DNA of 64,000 bases from Nonomuraea roseoviolacea subsp. carminata. Lineage in GTDB: Bacteria > Actinomycetota > Actinomycetes > Streptosporangiales > Streptosporangiaceae. The notes under the pieces were generated by a model, which saw only the letters and a program-made list of their open reading frames with translations, was not told the origin of the DNA and did no database searches. This document shows, in pieces, positions 34,093 through 44,999 of this stretch; the stretch's first letter is position 1, and every line of letters begins with the position of its first letter. The stretch lies in contig NZ_JAMZEC010000001.1 in the NCBI RefSeq assembly GCF_024172185.1, forward strand, positions 372,001 through 436,000. The letters run 5' to 3'. The position numbers were made by a program, and so were the translations under genes.

Positions 34093-34193
34093 GGCGCCCG
34101 ACCTCGCTTCCACGCAAAACCGCAGGTAGCCTGACCCGCACAACCCCCTGGCCACACCTCCGCCCCCACCAGATGGACCCCATGGAGATGTGC

Positions 34194-35084
34194 GTGTTCA
34201 CCACAATCAGGAAGCGGGCCGTGCTGCTCGCCACGGGCATGGCCGCCGGGATCGCCCTGATCTCCGCCGGCACGGCCGCCGGCGCGACCACCCTCCACGC
34301 GGCGCCCCCGGCCGTCGCGGCGGCCGCCGACCGCGCCGCCATCATCGGCGGCAGAACCGCGAGCGAACCTTACGCGTTCATGGTCTCCCTCCGGCTGCCG
34401 TCGCTGCCCGCGCACCACTGCGGCGGCTCGCTCGTCGCCCCCGACTGGGTCGTCACCGCCGCCCACTGCGAGGGGCTGCTGAAGCCCGGCAAGACCCGGG
34501 TACGCGTCGGCTCCCCCGACCGCGACAAGGGCGGCTCCGTCGCCGGCGTCGAGCGCGTCATCACCTTTCCGCACCGCTACGACTCCCGCCTGGGCAAGGT
34601 CCCCGAGGGAGACCTCGCCCTGGTCAAGCTCGACCGGCGCGTCCCCGAGACGCCCATCCGCATCGCCGACGCCCCCGGCCGGGTGGGCGAGCCGACCCGC
34701 GTCATCGGCTGGGGCATGACCTGCGAGTACCGCCGGACCTGCGGAGCGGGCCCCCAGCAGTTGCGGGAGCTCGACACCGTGCGCCTGGCCGACCAGCGGT
34801 GCACGTCGCTCGACCACGGCACCGAGGTCTGCACCGGCGCGCTCTCCGGCAAGGCGGCCAACGCCTGCAACGGCGACTCGGGCGGCCCGCAGATCCGGCG
34901 CGTGGCCGGCCGGTGGGAGCTGATCGGCGCCACCTCGCGCGACGGCGACGACAAGGACCAGCGCACGGGCGGCTCCGCCGGCTGCGCCACCACCCCCGAC
35001 GGCAGGCCCGGAGCGGGCATCTGGACCGACGTCACCCACTACCGGTCCTGGATCGACGACGTCATCGCGCAGGACGGCCGGTGA
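34194..35084 (+). CDS. Secreted chymotrypsin-fold serine protease
   Basis: The 296-residue preproprotein has a signal peptide (RKRAVLLATGMAAGIALISAG) and a short propeptide before IIGGRTASEPYAF, the mature N terminus. Catalytic His is in VVTAAHC, Asp in GDLALVKLD and Ser in CNGDSGGP. Residue 189 equivalent is Asn (NACNGDSGGP) rather than the trypsin Asp, so Arg/Lys specificity is doubtful. Five or six Cys could form two or three disulfides. GTG 34194 has GGAG six bases upstream; ATGs at 34173 and 34182 are alternatives. It acts outside the cell. Confidence 0.9.
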   Translation: MFTTIRKRAVLLATGMAAGIALISAGTAAGATTLHAAPPAVAAAADRAAIIGGRTASEPYAFMVSLRLPSLPAHHCGGSLVAPDWVVTAAHCEGLLKPGKTRVRVGSPDRDKGGSVAGVERVITFPHRYDSRLGKVPEGDLALVKLDRRVPETPIRIADAPGRVGEPTRVIGWGMTCEYRRTCGAGPQQLRELDTVRLADQRCTSLDHGTEVCTGALSGKAANACNGDSGGPQIRRVAGRWELIGATSRDGDDKDQRTGGSAGCATTPDGRPGAGIWTDVTHYRSWIDDVIAQDGR

Positions 35085-35381
35085 TCCACGGCTCCCCCCG
35101 CCTCACCGGTCTCCCCTGAGGCAAGAACGGCGTCGCGGCCGGCAGCACCCTGCGCTCCTCGCCTGCGAACCGGACTTCTCCTGGGCTCCTGCCGCACAGC
35201 GGGCGTGTTCGCCGTCGGCGAGGCGTGGGTGCCGCGCCGACATCGGGACGGCCGCGACGCCTCCGCCGAAGCGGTCCCGCAAGCGTGGTCACTGCGGAGC
35301 AAGCCGGTGCGGCCCGGGCCGGCCTGTTGCGTCGTCCGCGTGCTCTCCCGCCGTGGGCCTCGACCGAGCCGGCGGATCAGG

Positions 35382-35560
35382 TGTCTCCACCTTGATCTAC
35401 ATCCGGAGAACGTGATGCTCACGCCCGAAGGGCCCATGGTGGTCGATCGGGCCGACGCCAGCGAGGGGTCGCCCGCGCTGGACTGGGGGATGTCCGCTCT
35501 GATCCTGGCGGAGGCCGCGGTGAGCCGCCGGGCGGACGCGTCCCTGAGGTCCCTGGGCCT
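35382..35560 (+). pseudogene. Remnant of an APH-family phosphotransferase
   Basis: The frame reads HLDLHPENVMLTPEGPMVVD, then SPALDWGMSALILAEAAV. This is the Brenner motif (His-x-Asp-x-x-x-x-Asn) plus the metal-binding Asp region of aminoglycoside/choline-kinase-like phosphotransferases. The N-terminal lobe and the normal W after VVD (here VVDRA) are missing, and no start fits. About 60 codons remain in the 478-bp gap 35085-35562. The upstream part holds no recognisable gene. Confidence 0.65.
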
Positions 35561-35562
35561 TC

Positions 35563-36159
35563 CTACCCGGACGGGACGCGCCTCGGTGTCGCGCGGACGT
35601 GCGCGCGTTCGCCCTGCTTCCCGATGAGGCTCAGGAACTCGACGGGGCCGGCGCTGGTGGCCCCGAACCAGTGCGGGGTGCGCGTGTCGAACTCCGCCGC
35701 TTCCCCCGGCCTGAGCGTGAGGTCGTGTTCCCCGAGGACCAGGCGGAGCGTCCCGTTGAGGACGTAGACCCAGTCGTAGCCCTCGTGGGTGCGCAGATCC
35801 GGCTCGGCGTCGTCGCTCCCGTCCGGGATGACGAACTTGTACGCCTGGATTCCGCCCGGCCTGCGGGTCAGCGGCAGGACGACCGCGCCGTCGCCACAGG
35901 GGATCGGCCGCAGGTTGACGCGGGGATCGCCGGTCGGCGGCGCGTCGACGAGCTCGTCCAGCGTGACCCCGTGGGCGCGAGCGAGGGGAAGCAGCTGCTC
36001 CAGCGTGGGGCGTCGCAGGCCCGCCTCGAGCCGGGACAGGGTGCTGGTGGAGATCCCGGTCTCCTTGGCGAGGTCGGCGAGGGTGACGTCCCGATGCAGC
36101 CGGAGGCGCTTCAGCCTCGGTCCGACGGCGTCAAGAGTGCGGTCCATGGCTTCGTCCAC
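35563..36159 (-). CDS. XRE-cupin transcriptional regulator
   Basis: The 198-residue protein has an N-terminal XRE helix-turn-helix (LKRLRLHRDVTLADLAKETGISTSTLSRLEAGLRRPTLEQLLPLA) and a C-terminal cupin (THEGYDWVYVLNGTLRLVLG, LRPGEAAEFDTRTPHWFG), with metal-ligand His residues. This architecture controls genes for small-molecule metabolism. The GTG at 36159 lies next to overlapping TTGCC/GGCAA palindromes, so it probably represses itself and the divergent methyltransferase. ATG 36147 is an alternative start. Confidence 0.92.
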   Translation of the reverse strand: MDEAMDRTLDAVGPRLKRLRLHRDVTLADLAKETGISTSTLSRLEAGLRRPTLEQLLPLARAHGVTLDELVDAPPTGDPRVNLRPIPCGDGAVVLPLTRRPGGIQAYKFVIPDGSDDAEPDLRTHEGYDWVYVLNGTLRLVLGEHDLTLRPGEAAEFDTRTPHWFGATSAGPVEFLSLIGKQGERAHVRATPRRVPSG

Positions 36160-36161
36160 CC

Positions 36162-36182
36162 GGCAATTTTGCCATTCGGCAA
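36162..36182. promoter_or_regulatory. Overlapping TTGCC/GGCAA palindromes upstream of XRE-cupin gene
   Basis: GGCAATTTTGCC (36162-36173) and TTGCCATTCGGCAA (36169-36182) overlap and share the TTGCC arm. They lie directly before the regulator start and 98 bp from the divergent methyltransferase start. TTGCC-N4-GGCAA fits an XRE-type operator. Confidence 0.6.
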
Positions 36183-36279
36183 CAAGGTTTGCTCATCCGC
36201 CTCGTCCCTCAGCACCATGAGGCGCGAACCGAGGAACGCACCCACACAGAGGGGCCCTCGCGGACGAGGAGGACGAGCG

Positions 36280-36945
36280 ATGACGCACGGATTCGACAAG
36301 GACTTCTGGGAGCAGCACTGGCGACAGACGGGAGCCGGGGGCCCCGGGTCCATGGGCGGCAACCCGCCGAACCCGTACCTCGCCCGTGAGACCGGCGGCC
36401 TCACCCCGGGCACGGCGCTGGACGCGGGATGCGGCGCCGGCGCCGAGGCGATCTGGCTGGCCTCCCGGGGCTGGCACGTCACCGCGGCCGACATCTCGTC
36501 GGAGGCCCTGGCCCGCGCCGCCGAGCGCGCGGCGGCGAGCGAGGCGTCCGAGCGCCTGCGCTGGGTCGAGGCCGATCTGAGCCTCTGGAGCCCGGACACG
36601 CGGTTCGACCTGGTCATGACCCACTACGCCCACCCGGCGATGCCCCAGCTGGACTTCTACGACCGCATCGCGGGGTGGGTGGCCCCCGGCGGCACGCTGC
36701 TCATCGTGGGGCATCTCGACGCCCCCGGCCCCACCGCCCACGGCCACGGGCATGAGCACGGGCACGGGCGCGGGCACCGTCCTCCCGCCGAGGCGTCGGC
36801 CACCCCCGCGGCCATCACCGCGCGCCTGGACGGCGCGGAGTGGGACATCCTCACCGCCGACGAGCACCTCCGCACGCTCACCGGCGACGGGGGCCGCGCC
36901 GTCGCCCTCCGCGACGTCGTCGTGCGCGCCACCCGGCGCCGATGA
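36280..36945 (+). CDS. Class I SAM-dependent methyltransferase with His-rich loop
   Basis: The 221-residue protein has motif I ALDAGCGAGAEAIWLASRGW, the acidic ribose-binding VTAADISSEALARA, and motif VEADLSLWSPDTRFDLVMTHYA. A His-rich insert (AHGHGHEHGHGRGH) occupies about residues 152-166 between the beta6 and beta7 region, which could bind a metal. The substrate is unknown. ATG 36280 follows GAGGAGG. Divergent from the XRE-cupin gene, it is that regulator's likely target. Confidence 0.9.
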   Translation: MTHGFDKDFWEQHWRQTGAGGPGSMGGNPPNPYLARETGGLTPGTALDAGCGAGAEAIWLASRGWHVTAADISSEALARAAERAAASEASERLRWVEADLSLWSPDTRFDLVMTHYAHPAMPQLDFYDRIAGWVAPGGTLLIVGHLDAPGPTAHGHGHEHGHGRGHRPPAEASATPAAITARLDGAEWDILTADEHLRTLTGDGGRAVALRDVVVRATRRR

Positions 36946-37007
36946 TCACGCCATCCGGCGGCGCCGGCGCCCGCCGCTCCCACGCCGACACCCTGCGAGA
37001 GGACTCC

Positions 37008-37263
37008 ATGAGCACGACCCGCTCCTCAGCCCCCGAAGCCCGCGAAACCCCCGAAACCCCCGAAACCCCCGAAACCCCCGAAACCCCCGACCGTCCATGA
37101 CCCGCGACAACGGCGGGCGATCCTCGCCGGGGTCTGCGTCGCACTCATGGCGGTCATCGCTTCGCCTGGTCTCTCCAGCCACGGGCCGAGCCCAGGGGAG
37201 GCCCGTCCGGTCGATGACGCCCATACGCGCCGTGAGTTCGTCGACTCGGTCGCTCGCCCCTGA
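37008..37263 (+). pseudogene. Probably frameshifted small membrane protein over a 9-bp repeat
   Basis: ATG 37008 with GAGAGGA upstream opens a frame MSTTRSSAPEARETPETP and continues as ETP repeats to a TGA at 37098-37100. A frame shifted by one base runs through the same repeats as KPP units and continues as VHDPRQRRAILAGVCVALMA, then PGEARPVDDAHTRREFVDSV, to TGA 37261. The second half has strong GC3 bias and a basic-plus-hydrophobic membrane segment but no start of its own. One base lost in a C5 run would join both. It may be phase-variable or a pseudogene. Confidence 0.45.
37044..37088. repeat. Five exact 9-bp repeats (GAAACCCCC)
   Basis: GAAACCCCC repeats five times without a mismatch from 37044 to 37088. 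Each unit holds a C5 run. The rest of the 499-bp interval 36946-37444 shows only the small frameshifted frame described separately. Confidence 0.95.
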
Positions 37264-37444
37264 AGCCTTGATTCGGACTGCAGCATGACTCCTCACCGCA
37301 AACCGTGCGCGATGGGGCGAGTCCTGGCGGGTGGCGGTCGACGGGGACCGAGCGAACGCCTGAGTCGATACCTGGCCTGGAGCCCTCTGCCAAGGCAGTC
37401 GCCTCGGTCGGCTGCCTGTCCCACTGCCTGCAGGAACGCACGAT

Positions 37445-37900
37445 CTATGACGAGCTCACCGCCTCCCCTCCTCGTCCATCGAGGCGACTCAACCACGCGT
37501 CCTGAGCGTCGGCCAACCTCTCTACCAGCGGTAACGGGACGAAACGGCACGCGAACTCCAGACCGGCGTCCGCGCCGTCACCATGAACACGATGGTGCCA
37601 TGCATCAGCGCCATCGGGATCAGCGGTGAGCTGGAAGAACGTCGTCTGCCGCGGCTGGCCGTTGTCTTCACGAGGCCGGTGGTCCACCGCGATGGGCCCG
37701 ACGATGGCGACTTCGGTCAAGCCGGTCTCCTCTGCGACTTCCCGCAGGACGGCCTGTTCCAGGCTTTCGTCCGGCAGGACCCCTCCCGCCGGCACCTGGG
37801 TGCCGGCTTCGGGCATGCCGACATGATCGAAGACAAGGAGCTCCGGGGTGGACCGGTTACGGAGGATGTAGGCAGCGACGCGGATTCTTGGACGGGACAT
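37445..37900 (-). CDS. NUDIX hydrolase
   Basis: The 151-residue protein has a complete Nudix box GGVLPDESLEQAVLREVAEETGLTE at about 38-62 and a downstream PDGADAWHHRVHGDGADAG loop. ATG 37900 directly follows GGAGGG, giving almost no spacing; a TTG at 37948 would add 16 residues. The function is unknown. It lies alone between a gene-poor stretch and the his operon. Confidence 0.88.
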   Translation of the reverse strand: MSRPRIRVAAYILRNRSTPELLVFDHVGMPEAGTQVPAGGVLPDESLEQAVLREVAEETGLTEVAIVGPIAVDHRPREDNGQPRQTTFFQLTADPDGADAWHHRVHGDGADAGLEFACRFVPLPLVERLADAQDAWLSRLDGRGGEAVSSS

Positions 37901-38192
37901 CCCTCCATAATCGCAGGCGCCGATCTTCAAGGTGTTCGCCAGAGCCAAGGACTTGACGCCCTAGGGAGATCGGATGGCTTGGCAGGTGTTCGAGTCCCGG
38001 CCGACACCTCCATGAGGCCGGGGCTCAGGCTTCAGCGCCTGTGCGTGTCGCGGCTCGCCCACGCCGGGGGTCCGGGGGCCGGGAGGCCACCGGCCAGGGG
38101 GTGCGGGGGAGCTCGGCTCCCCCGCTGTCACAGCCCGAGCCCCCTCGCGCGAAGCGCGCGCTGGTGAGGACCGCGCGCCATGAGGCCCTCGA
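37901..38192. other. 292-bp interval between NUDIX gene and hisF
   Basis: No gene is visible here. A stretch at 37986-38013 resembles a tRNA 3' end (GTTCGAGTCC and a final TCCA), but the T-stem does not pair. CGCGCGAAGCGCGCG at 38146-38160, just beyond the hisF stop, is a short hairpin that may end the his transcript. Confidence 0.5.
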
Positions 38193-38954
38193 CTAGCGCA
38201 CCGGGTACCCCGCTGTGCGGAGCGTCTCCTTCACGTCGGCGATCTTGAGGGTGCCGAAGTGGAACACCGACGCCGCCAGCACCGCGTCCGCGCCCGCCTC
38301 CACCGCCGGCGGGAAGTCCTCCAGCCGTCCCGCGCCGCCGCTGGCGATCACCGGGACGCGCACCACGGCCCGCACCGCGCGCAGCATCTCCAGGTCGTAA
38401 CCCTCGCGCGTGCCGTCGCCGTCCATCGAGTTGAGCAGGATCTCGCCCACGCCCAGCTCCTCGCCGCGCGCCGCCCACTCCACCGCGTCGATGCCCGTGC
38501 CGCGCCGCCCGCCGTGCGTGGTCACCTCGAACCCGCTCGGCGTGCCGGGCGCCCGGCGCGCGTCCAGCGACAGCACCACGCACTGCGCGCCGAAGCGCCG
38601 CGACGCCTCGGTCAGCAGTTCGGGACGGGCGATGGCCGCCGTGTTGAGCGAGACCTTGTCGGCACCCGCCCGCAGCAGCCGGTCCACGTCGTCCACCGAA
38701 CGGATCCCGCCGCCCACGGTCAGCGGGATGAACACCTGCTCGGCGGTCCTGCGGACCACGTCCAGCATCGTGTCGCGCTCGCCCGAGGAGGCGGTGATGT
38801 CGAGGAAGGTCAGCTCGTCGGCGCCCTCCGCGTCGTAGCGCCTGGCCAGCTCGACCGGGTCGCCCGCGTCGCGCAGGTTGGCGAAGTTGACGCCCTTGAC
38901 CACCCGGCCGGCGTCGACGTCCAGGCAGGGGATCACCCTGACGGCCACGGTCAT
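38193..38954 (-). CDS. hisF: Imidazole glycerol phosphate synthase, cyclase subunit
   Basis: HisF uses ammonia from HisH to form imidazole glycerol phosphate and AICAR. The 253-residue TIM barrel has [18 protein letters not shown] (Asp catalytic), [50 protein letters not shown] (second catalytic Asp) and [15 protein letters not shown] 38954 overlaps the RidA stop (ATGA). It is the last gene of the his operon. Confidence 0.97.
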   Translation of the reverse strand: MTVAVRVIPCLDVDAGRVVKGVNFANLRDAGDPVELARRYDAEGADELTFLDITASSGERDTMLDVVRRTAEQVFIPLTVGGGIRSVDDVDRLLRAGADKVSLNTAAIARPELLTEASRRFGAQCVVLSLDARRAPGTPSGFEVTTHGGRRGTGIDAVEWAARGEELGVGEILLNSMDGDGTREGYDLEMLRAVRAVVRVPVIASGGAGRLEDFPPAVEAGADAVLAASVFHFGTLKIADVKETLRTAGYPVR

Positions 38955-39355
38955 GCGCGCATCGCCTCTATCTCGATCTCGACCAGCATGCGCGGGTCGA
39001 CCAGGCCGGCGACCCGCACGCCCGTGCAGGCGGGACGGACGTCGCCGAACACCTCCCCGATGGCCCTGCCGACCAGGTCGAAGTGCCGCTGGTCCACCAC
39101 GTAGTAGCGCACCATCACCACGTCCTCCCTGGTCAGGCCGGCCAGCTCCACGGCGCCGAGCGCGATGCCCATCGCCGTGAGGCTCTGCCGGTAGGCGTCG
39201 CCGACGTGCCGGACCTCGCCGTCGATCGTGGCGGTGCAACCCGACACGATGACCCGGTCACCTACCACGACCGCGCGGGAGTAGCCGTACCGCTCCTCCC
39301 ACACGCCGCCGGAAAACACCCGCGAACCGGTGCTCTCCATACTCATGCTGCTCAC
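38951..39355 (-). CDS. ridA: RidA family enamine/imine deaminase
   Basis: This 134-residue Rid protein has [20 protein letters not shown], an Arg in VMVRYYVVD and [31 protein letters not shown] with the substrate-binding Arg (DVRPACT). RidA proteins hydrolyse reactive 2-aminoacrylate. It lies between priA and hisF and is coupled to hisF by ATGA. GTG 39355 is preferred because AGGAGG lies seven bases upstream; GTG 39358 and ATG 39373 are in frame. Its place inside the his operon hints at protecting a PLP or imine step. Confidence 0.85.
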   Translation of the reverse strand: MSSMSMESTGSRVFSGGVWEERYGYSRAVVVGDRVIVSGCTATIDGEVRHVGDAYRQSLTAMGIALGAVELAGLTREDVVMVRYYVVDQRHFDLVGRAIGEVFGDVRPACTGVRVAGLVDPRMLVEIEIEAMRA

Positions 39356-39373
39356 CACGGCCCCTCCTACCAT

Positions 39374-40096
39374 CTAACCGCGAACAGCGACCAAGGCGCT
39401 CTCGAGCGTGAACGCCTGGGCGTACAGGGCCCTGCCGACGATGGCGCCCTCGACGCCGTCCGGCACGAGCCGCGACAGCGCCACCAGGTCGTCCAGCGAG
39501 GACACTCCCCCGCTGGCCACGACCGGCTTGTCGGTGCGGGCGCACACCTGGCGCAGCAGGTCGAGGTTGGGACCGCGCAGCGTGCCGTCCTTGGTGACGT
39601 CGGTGACGACGTAGCGGGGGCAGCCGTCGGCCTCCAGCCGCTCCAGCACCTCCCACAGGTCGCCGCCCTCCTCGGTCCAGCCGCGCGCCGCGAGCGTGGT
39701 GCCGCGCACGTCCAGACCGACCGCGATCCTGTCGCCGTGCTCGGCGATGATCCTGCGGCACCACTCGGGGTTCTCCAGGGCGGCCGTGCCGATGTTCACG
39801 CGGCGGCATCCGGTGGCCAGCGCGGCGGCCAGCGACGCGTCGTCGCGGATGCCGCCGGACAGCTCCACGTTCACGTCCAGCCGGCCGATCATGTCGGTGA
39901 TCAGCTCACGGTTGGAGCCCCGGCCGAACGCGGCGTCGAGGTCGACCAGATGGATCCACTCCGCCCCCGCCTCCTGCCAGGCCAGCGCGGCGGCCAGCGG
40001 CTCGCCGTAGCCGGTCTCGGTCCCGGCCTCGCCCTGGACCAGGCGTACGGCCTGGCCGTCCGCGACGTCCACGGCGGGAAGGAGTACGAGCGACAT
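39374..40096 (-). CDS. priA: Phosphoribosyl isomerase A, bifunctional HisA/TrpF (PriA)
   Basis: The 240-residue TIM barrel isomerises ProFAR in histidine synthesis. Asp10 and Asp170 are the acid/base pair. Arg18, Arg84, Arg138 and Trp140 (in ARGWTEEGG) are the residues that let PriA enzymes also perform the TrpF reaction. No trpF is present among the trp genes in this window. ATG 40096 overlaps the upstream stop (TGATG) and has GGAGGATCTG as ribosome site. Confidence 0.94.
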   Translation of the reverse strand: MSLVLLPAVDVADGQAVRLVQGEAGTETGYGEPLAAALAWQEAGAEWIHLVDLDAAFGRGSNRELITDMIGRLDVNVELSGGIRDDASLAAALATGCRRVNIGTAALENPEWCRRIIAEHGDRIAVGLDVRGTTLAARGWTEEGGDLWEVLERLEADGCPRYVVTDVTKDGTLRGPNLDLLRQVCARTDKPVVASGGVSSLDDLVALSRLVPDGVEGAIVGRALYAQAFTLESALVAVRG

Positions 40097-40425
40097 CAGA
40101 TCCTCCGGTCGAAGGCAAGGGTCATGACAACAGGGACGAGCAAGAGGGACAGGACCAGGACACCGAAGCTGACGGCGAGGGAGGCCCACACCAGCCATAC
40201 CATCACCTGGACGAGCGCGAACGCGAGCGCCACGACGGCGTTCTGGGCACGGCGGCGGCGGGCGCGCAGGCCGCCCTGACGGGCGAAGCGCACCGGGCGG
40301 GGCGTGAGGCGGGCCACCACGGCCCGCCGGCGGGCGGCGCGGGCCTGACGCTCCTCGTTGCGCAGCGCCGCGCGCTCCCGCGCCGCCTCGCGCTCCGCGC
40401 GACGCCGCGCCCGCTCCTTACTCAC
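40096..40425 (-). CDS. Membrane protein of the his operon, unknown
   Basis: The 109-residue protein has a highly basic helical head ([20 protein letters not shown], about residues 1-60) followed by two membrane segments ([20 protein letters not shown] and [21 protein letters not shown]). It sits between hisH and priA, coupled to priA by TGATG. Positively charged heads of this sort may bind membranes or RNA. Start is GTG 40425 with GAGGGG just upstream; a copy of the same start region at 40457-40473 makes a 9-codon upstream frame. Confidence 0.78.
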   Translation of the reverse strand: MSKERARRRAEREAARERAALRNEERQARAARRRAVVARLTPRPVRFARQGGLRARRRRAQNAVVALAFALVQVMVWLVWASLAVSFGVLVLSLLLVPVVMTLAFDRRI

Positions 40426-40473
40426 GGCCCCTCACGAACGGTCCGCCATGACAGGACTCACGGCCCCTCACGA
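40421..40473. repeat. Direct repeat of a translation start region
   Basis: CTCACGGCCCCTCACGA occurs at 40421-40437 and 40457-40473 (36-bp period). The inner copy is the ribosome site and GTG start of the his-operon membrane protein. The outer copy opens a 9-codon frame on the minus strand (40461 to TGA at 40432) whose stop lies just before the real start. Confidence 0.85.
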
Positions 40474-40511
40474 CAGGACGACGCGGGACGCCGCGGCGGC
40501 GCGGCCGCCGC

Positions 40512-41141
40512 TCACAGGACGCCGAGCCAGTTGGTCAGCAGCGCGGCGCCCGCGTCGCCGGACTTCTCCGGGTGGAACTGCGTGGCCATGAGCGGCCCGT
40601 TCTCGGCCGCGGCCACGAACGGCACCCCGTGCTCGGCCCACGTCACCAGCGGCTCGGCGAACCCGGGACCCGGCCGCAGCTCCCACTCCCGCACACCGTA
40701 CGAGTGGACGAAGTAGAACCGCGTGTCGGCGTCGAGCCCCCGGAACAGCACGCTGCCCTCGGGCGCCTTGACCGTGTTCCACCCCATGTGCGGCAGCACC
40801 GGGGCCTCCAGCTGCTCGACCGTGCCCGGCCACTCTCCGCAGCCCTCGGTCTCCACGCCGTGCTCGACGCCCTTGGCGAACAGGATCTGCATGCCCACGC
40901 AGATGCCCAGCACCGGCCGCCCACCGGCCAGCCGCCGGCCGACGACCTGCTCGCCGCGCACCCCGAGCAGGCCCGCCATGCACGCCGCGAACGCCCCCAC
41001 GCCGGGCACCACGAGGCCGTCGGCCTCCATGGCCGCGTCCAGGTCGGACGTCACGGTCACGTCGGCGCCGACCCGGGCCAGCGCGCGCTCGGCCGAACGC
41101 AGGTTGCCCGACCCGTAGTCGAGCACGACCACGCGCTTCAC
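40512..41141 (-). CDS. hisH: Imidazole glycerol phosphate synthase, glutaminase subunit
   Basis: HisH is a class I glutamine amidotransferase that feeds ammonia to HisF. The 209-residue protein has [20 protein letters not shown] with the nucleophile Cys, FVHSYGV and [10 protein letters not shown] (His and Glu of the triad). I choose GTG 41141 because it overlaps the upstream stop as GTGA, like other junctions in this operon; two further GTGs precede it in frame. It acts as a HisHF heterodimer. Confidence 0.96.
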   Translation of the reverse strand: MKRVVVLDYGSGNLRSAERALARVGADVTVTSDLDAAMEADGLVVPGVGAFAACMAGLLGVRGEQVVGRRLAGGRPVLGICVGMQILFAKGVEHGVETEGCGEWPGTVEQLEAPVLPHMGWNTVKAPEGSVLFRGLDADTRFYFVHSYGVREWELRPGPGFAEPLVTWAEHGVPFVAAAENGPLMATQFHPEKSGDAGAALLTNWLGVL

Positions 41142-41289
41142 CACCACATCACCCCCGCCGTGATCGCCAGCGCCGCGCCGACCGCGCAGATCGCCGCGCC
41201 CGCCTTGAGCCCCTGCTTGACCAGCGAGACCACCCCGCCGACCAGGAAGAGGCCGATGAAGATCATCGCGATCGACAGCGTGTTGTCGC

Positions 41290-41293
<4 letters not shown>
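41138..41293 (-). CDS. 51-residue membrane protein between hisB and hisH
   Basis: The peptide begins [20 protein letters not shown], has two membrane segments separated by the short turn KQGLKAG, and ends ITAGVMWW. It overlaps hisB at its start (ATGA, 41290-41293) and hisH at its end (GTGA), so it is a fully embedded operon member. Function unknown. With the 109-residue protein downstream it suggests a membrane connection of this pathway. Confidence 0.82.
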
Positions 41294-44284
<2,991 letters not shown>

Positions 44285-44437
44285 CCTCCCAGTCTACGGA
44301 GTCCGACCAGTGGGTCCCGTTCCGTCCACCATGCGGACACCCGGAACCCGTCAAGCCTCGCACCCGCCCATGCGACCCCGGCAAGTCCCGGACCCGCCGA
44401 TACGATGTCCGGAAGATCCGAGCGGGAGGGGGCCGTC

Positions 44438-44917
44438 ATGGTGCGCGACGAGGAGCTGCGGCATCTGCGCCGCTGCGTGGAGCTGGCCGCCGAGGCCCTG
44501 TCCGTGGGCGACGAGCCGTTCGGCTCCGTGCTCGTGTCCGGCGACGGGAAGGTCCTGGCCGAGGACCACAATCGGGTGGCCGGGGGCGACCACACGAGGC
44601 ATCCGGAGTTCGAACTGGCGCGCTGGTCGGCCGCCCACCTGACGCCCGAGGAGCGGGCCGCCGCGACCGTCTACACCTCCGGCGAGCACTGCCCCATGTG
44701 CGCCGCCGCGCACGGGTGGGTCGGGCTCGGCCGCATCGTCTACGTCGCCTCCTCGGCGCAGCTCGTGAGCTGGCTGGCCGAGCTGGGCGTGCCGGAGCCC
44801 CCGGTGCGTCCCCTGCCGGTCTCCGAGGTCGCGCCGCGCGTCGTCGTGGAGGGCCCCGTGCCGGGGCTCGACGACGAGGTACGCGAGCTGCATCGCCGCT
44901 TCCACCGCGGCGCCTGA
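44438..44917 (+). CDS. Nucleoside/guanine deaminase-like zinc enzyme
   Basis: The 159-residue protein of the CMP/dCMP deaminase fold has TRHPEFELARW (zinc His and proton-shuttling Glu as H-P-E) and YTSGEHCPMCAAAHGWVG (two zinc Cys), plus GSVLVSGDGKVLAEDHNRV. Guanine deaminase or a related nucleoside deaminase is likely. ATG 44438 has GGGAGGGGG upstream. Its stop codon lies in the first unit of a 15-bp tandem repeat. Confidence 0.88.
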   Translation: MVRDEELRHLRRCVELAAEALSVGDEPFGSVLVSGDGKVLAEDHNRVAGGDHTRHPEFELARWSAAHLTPEERAAATVYTSGEHCPMCAAAHGWVGLGRIVYVASSAQLVSWLAELGVPEPPVRPLPVSEVAPRVVVEGPVPGLDDEVRELHRRFHRGA

Positions 44918-44944
44918 GATCGCGGCGCCTGAGATCGCGGCGCC
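44906..44944. repeat. 15-bp tandem repeat including the deaminase stop codon
   Basis: CGCGGCGCCTGAGAT occurs perfectly at 44906-44920 and 44921-44935, then partially to 44944. The first copy holds the last codons and TGA (44915-44917) of the deaminase gene and the second repeats them beyond the stop. Confidence 0.93.
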
Positions 44945-44999
44945 CGCACGACCGGGCGCCTTTACAAAGTAGATCACGAGATCGTCCGGAGGCGGAGAC

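Noticed and set aside
36946..37100. CRISPR array at the GAAACCCCC repeats
   Set aside because: Units are 9 bp with no spacers and there are no cas genes in the window.
37986..38013. tRNA-like 3' end (GTTCGAGTCC...TCCA), possible attachment-site remnant
   Set aside because: The bases flanking the T-loop do not pair and no anticodon or D arm can be built upstream; no integrase is nearby.
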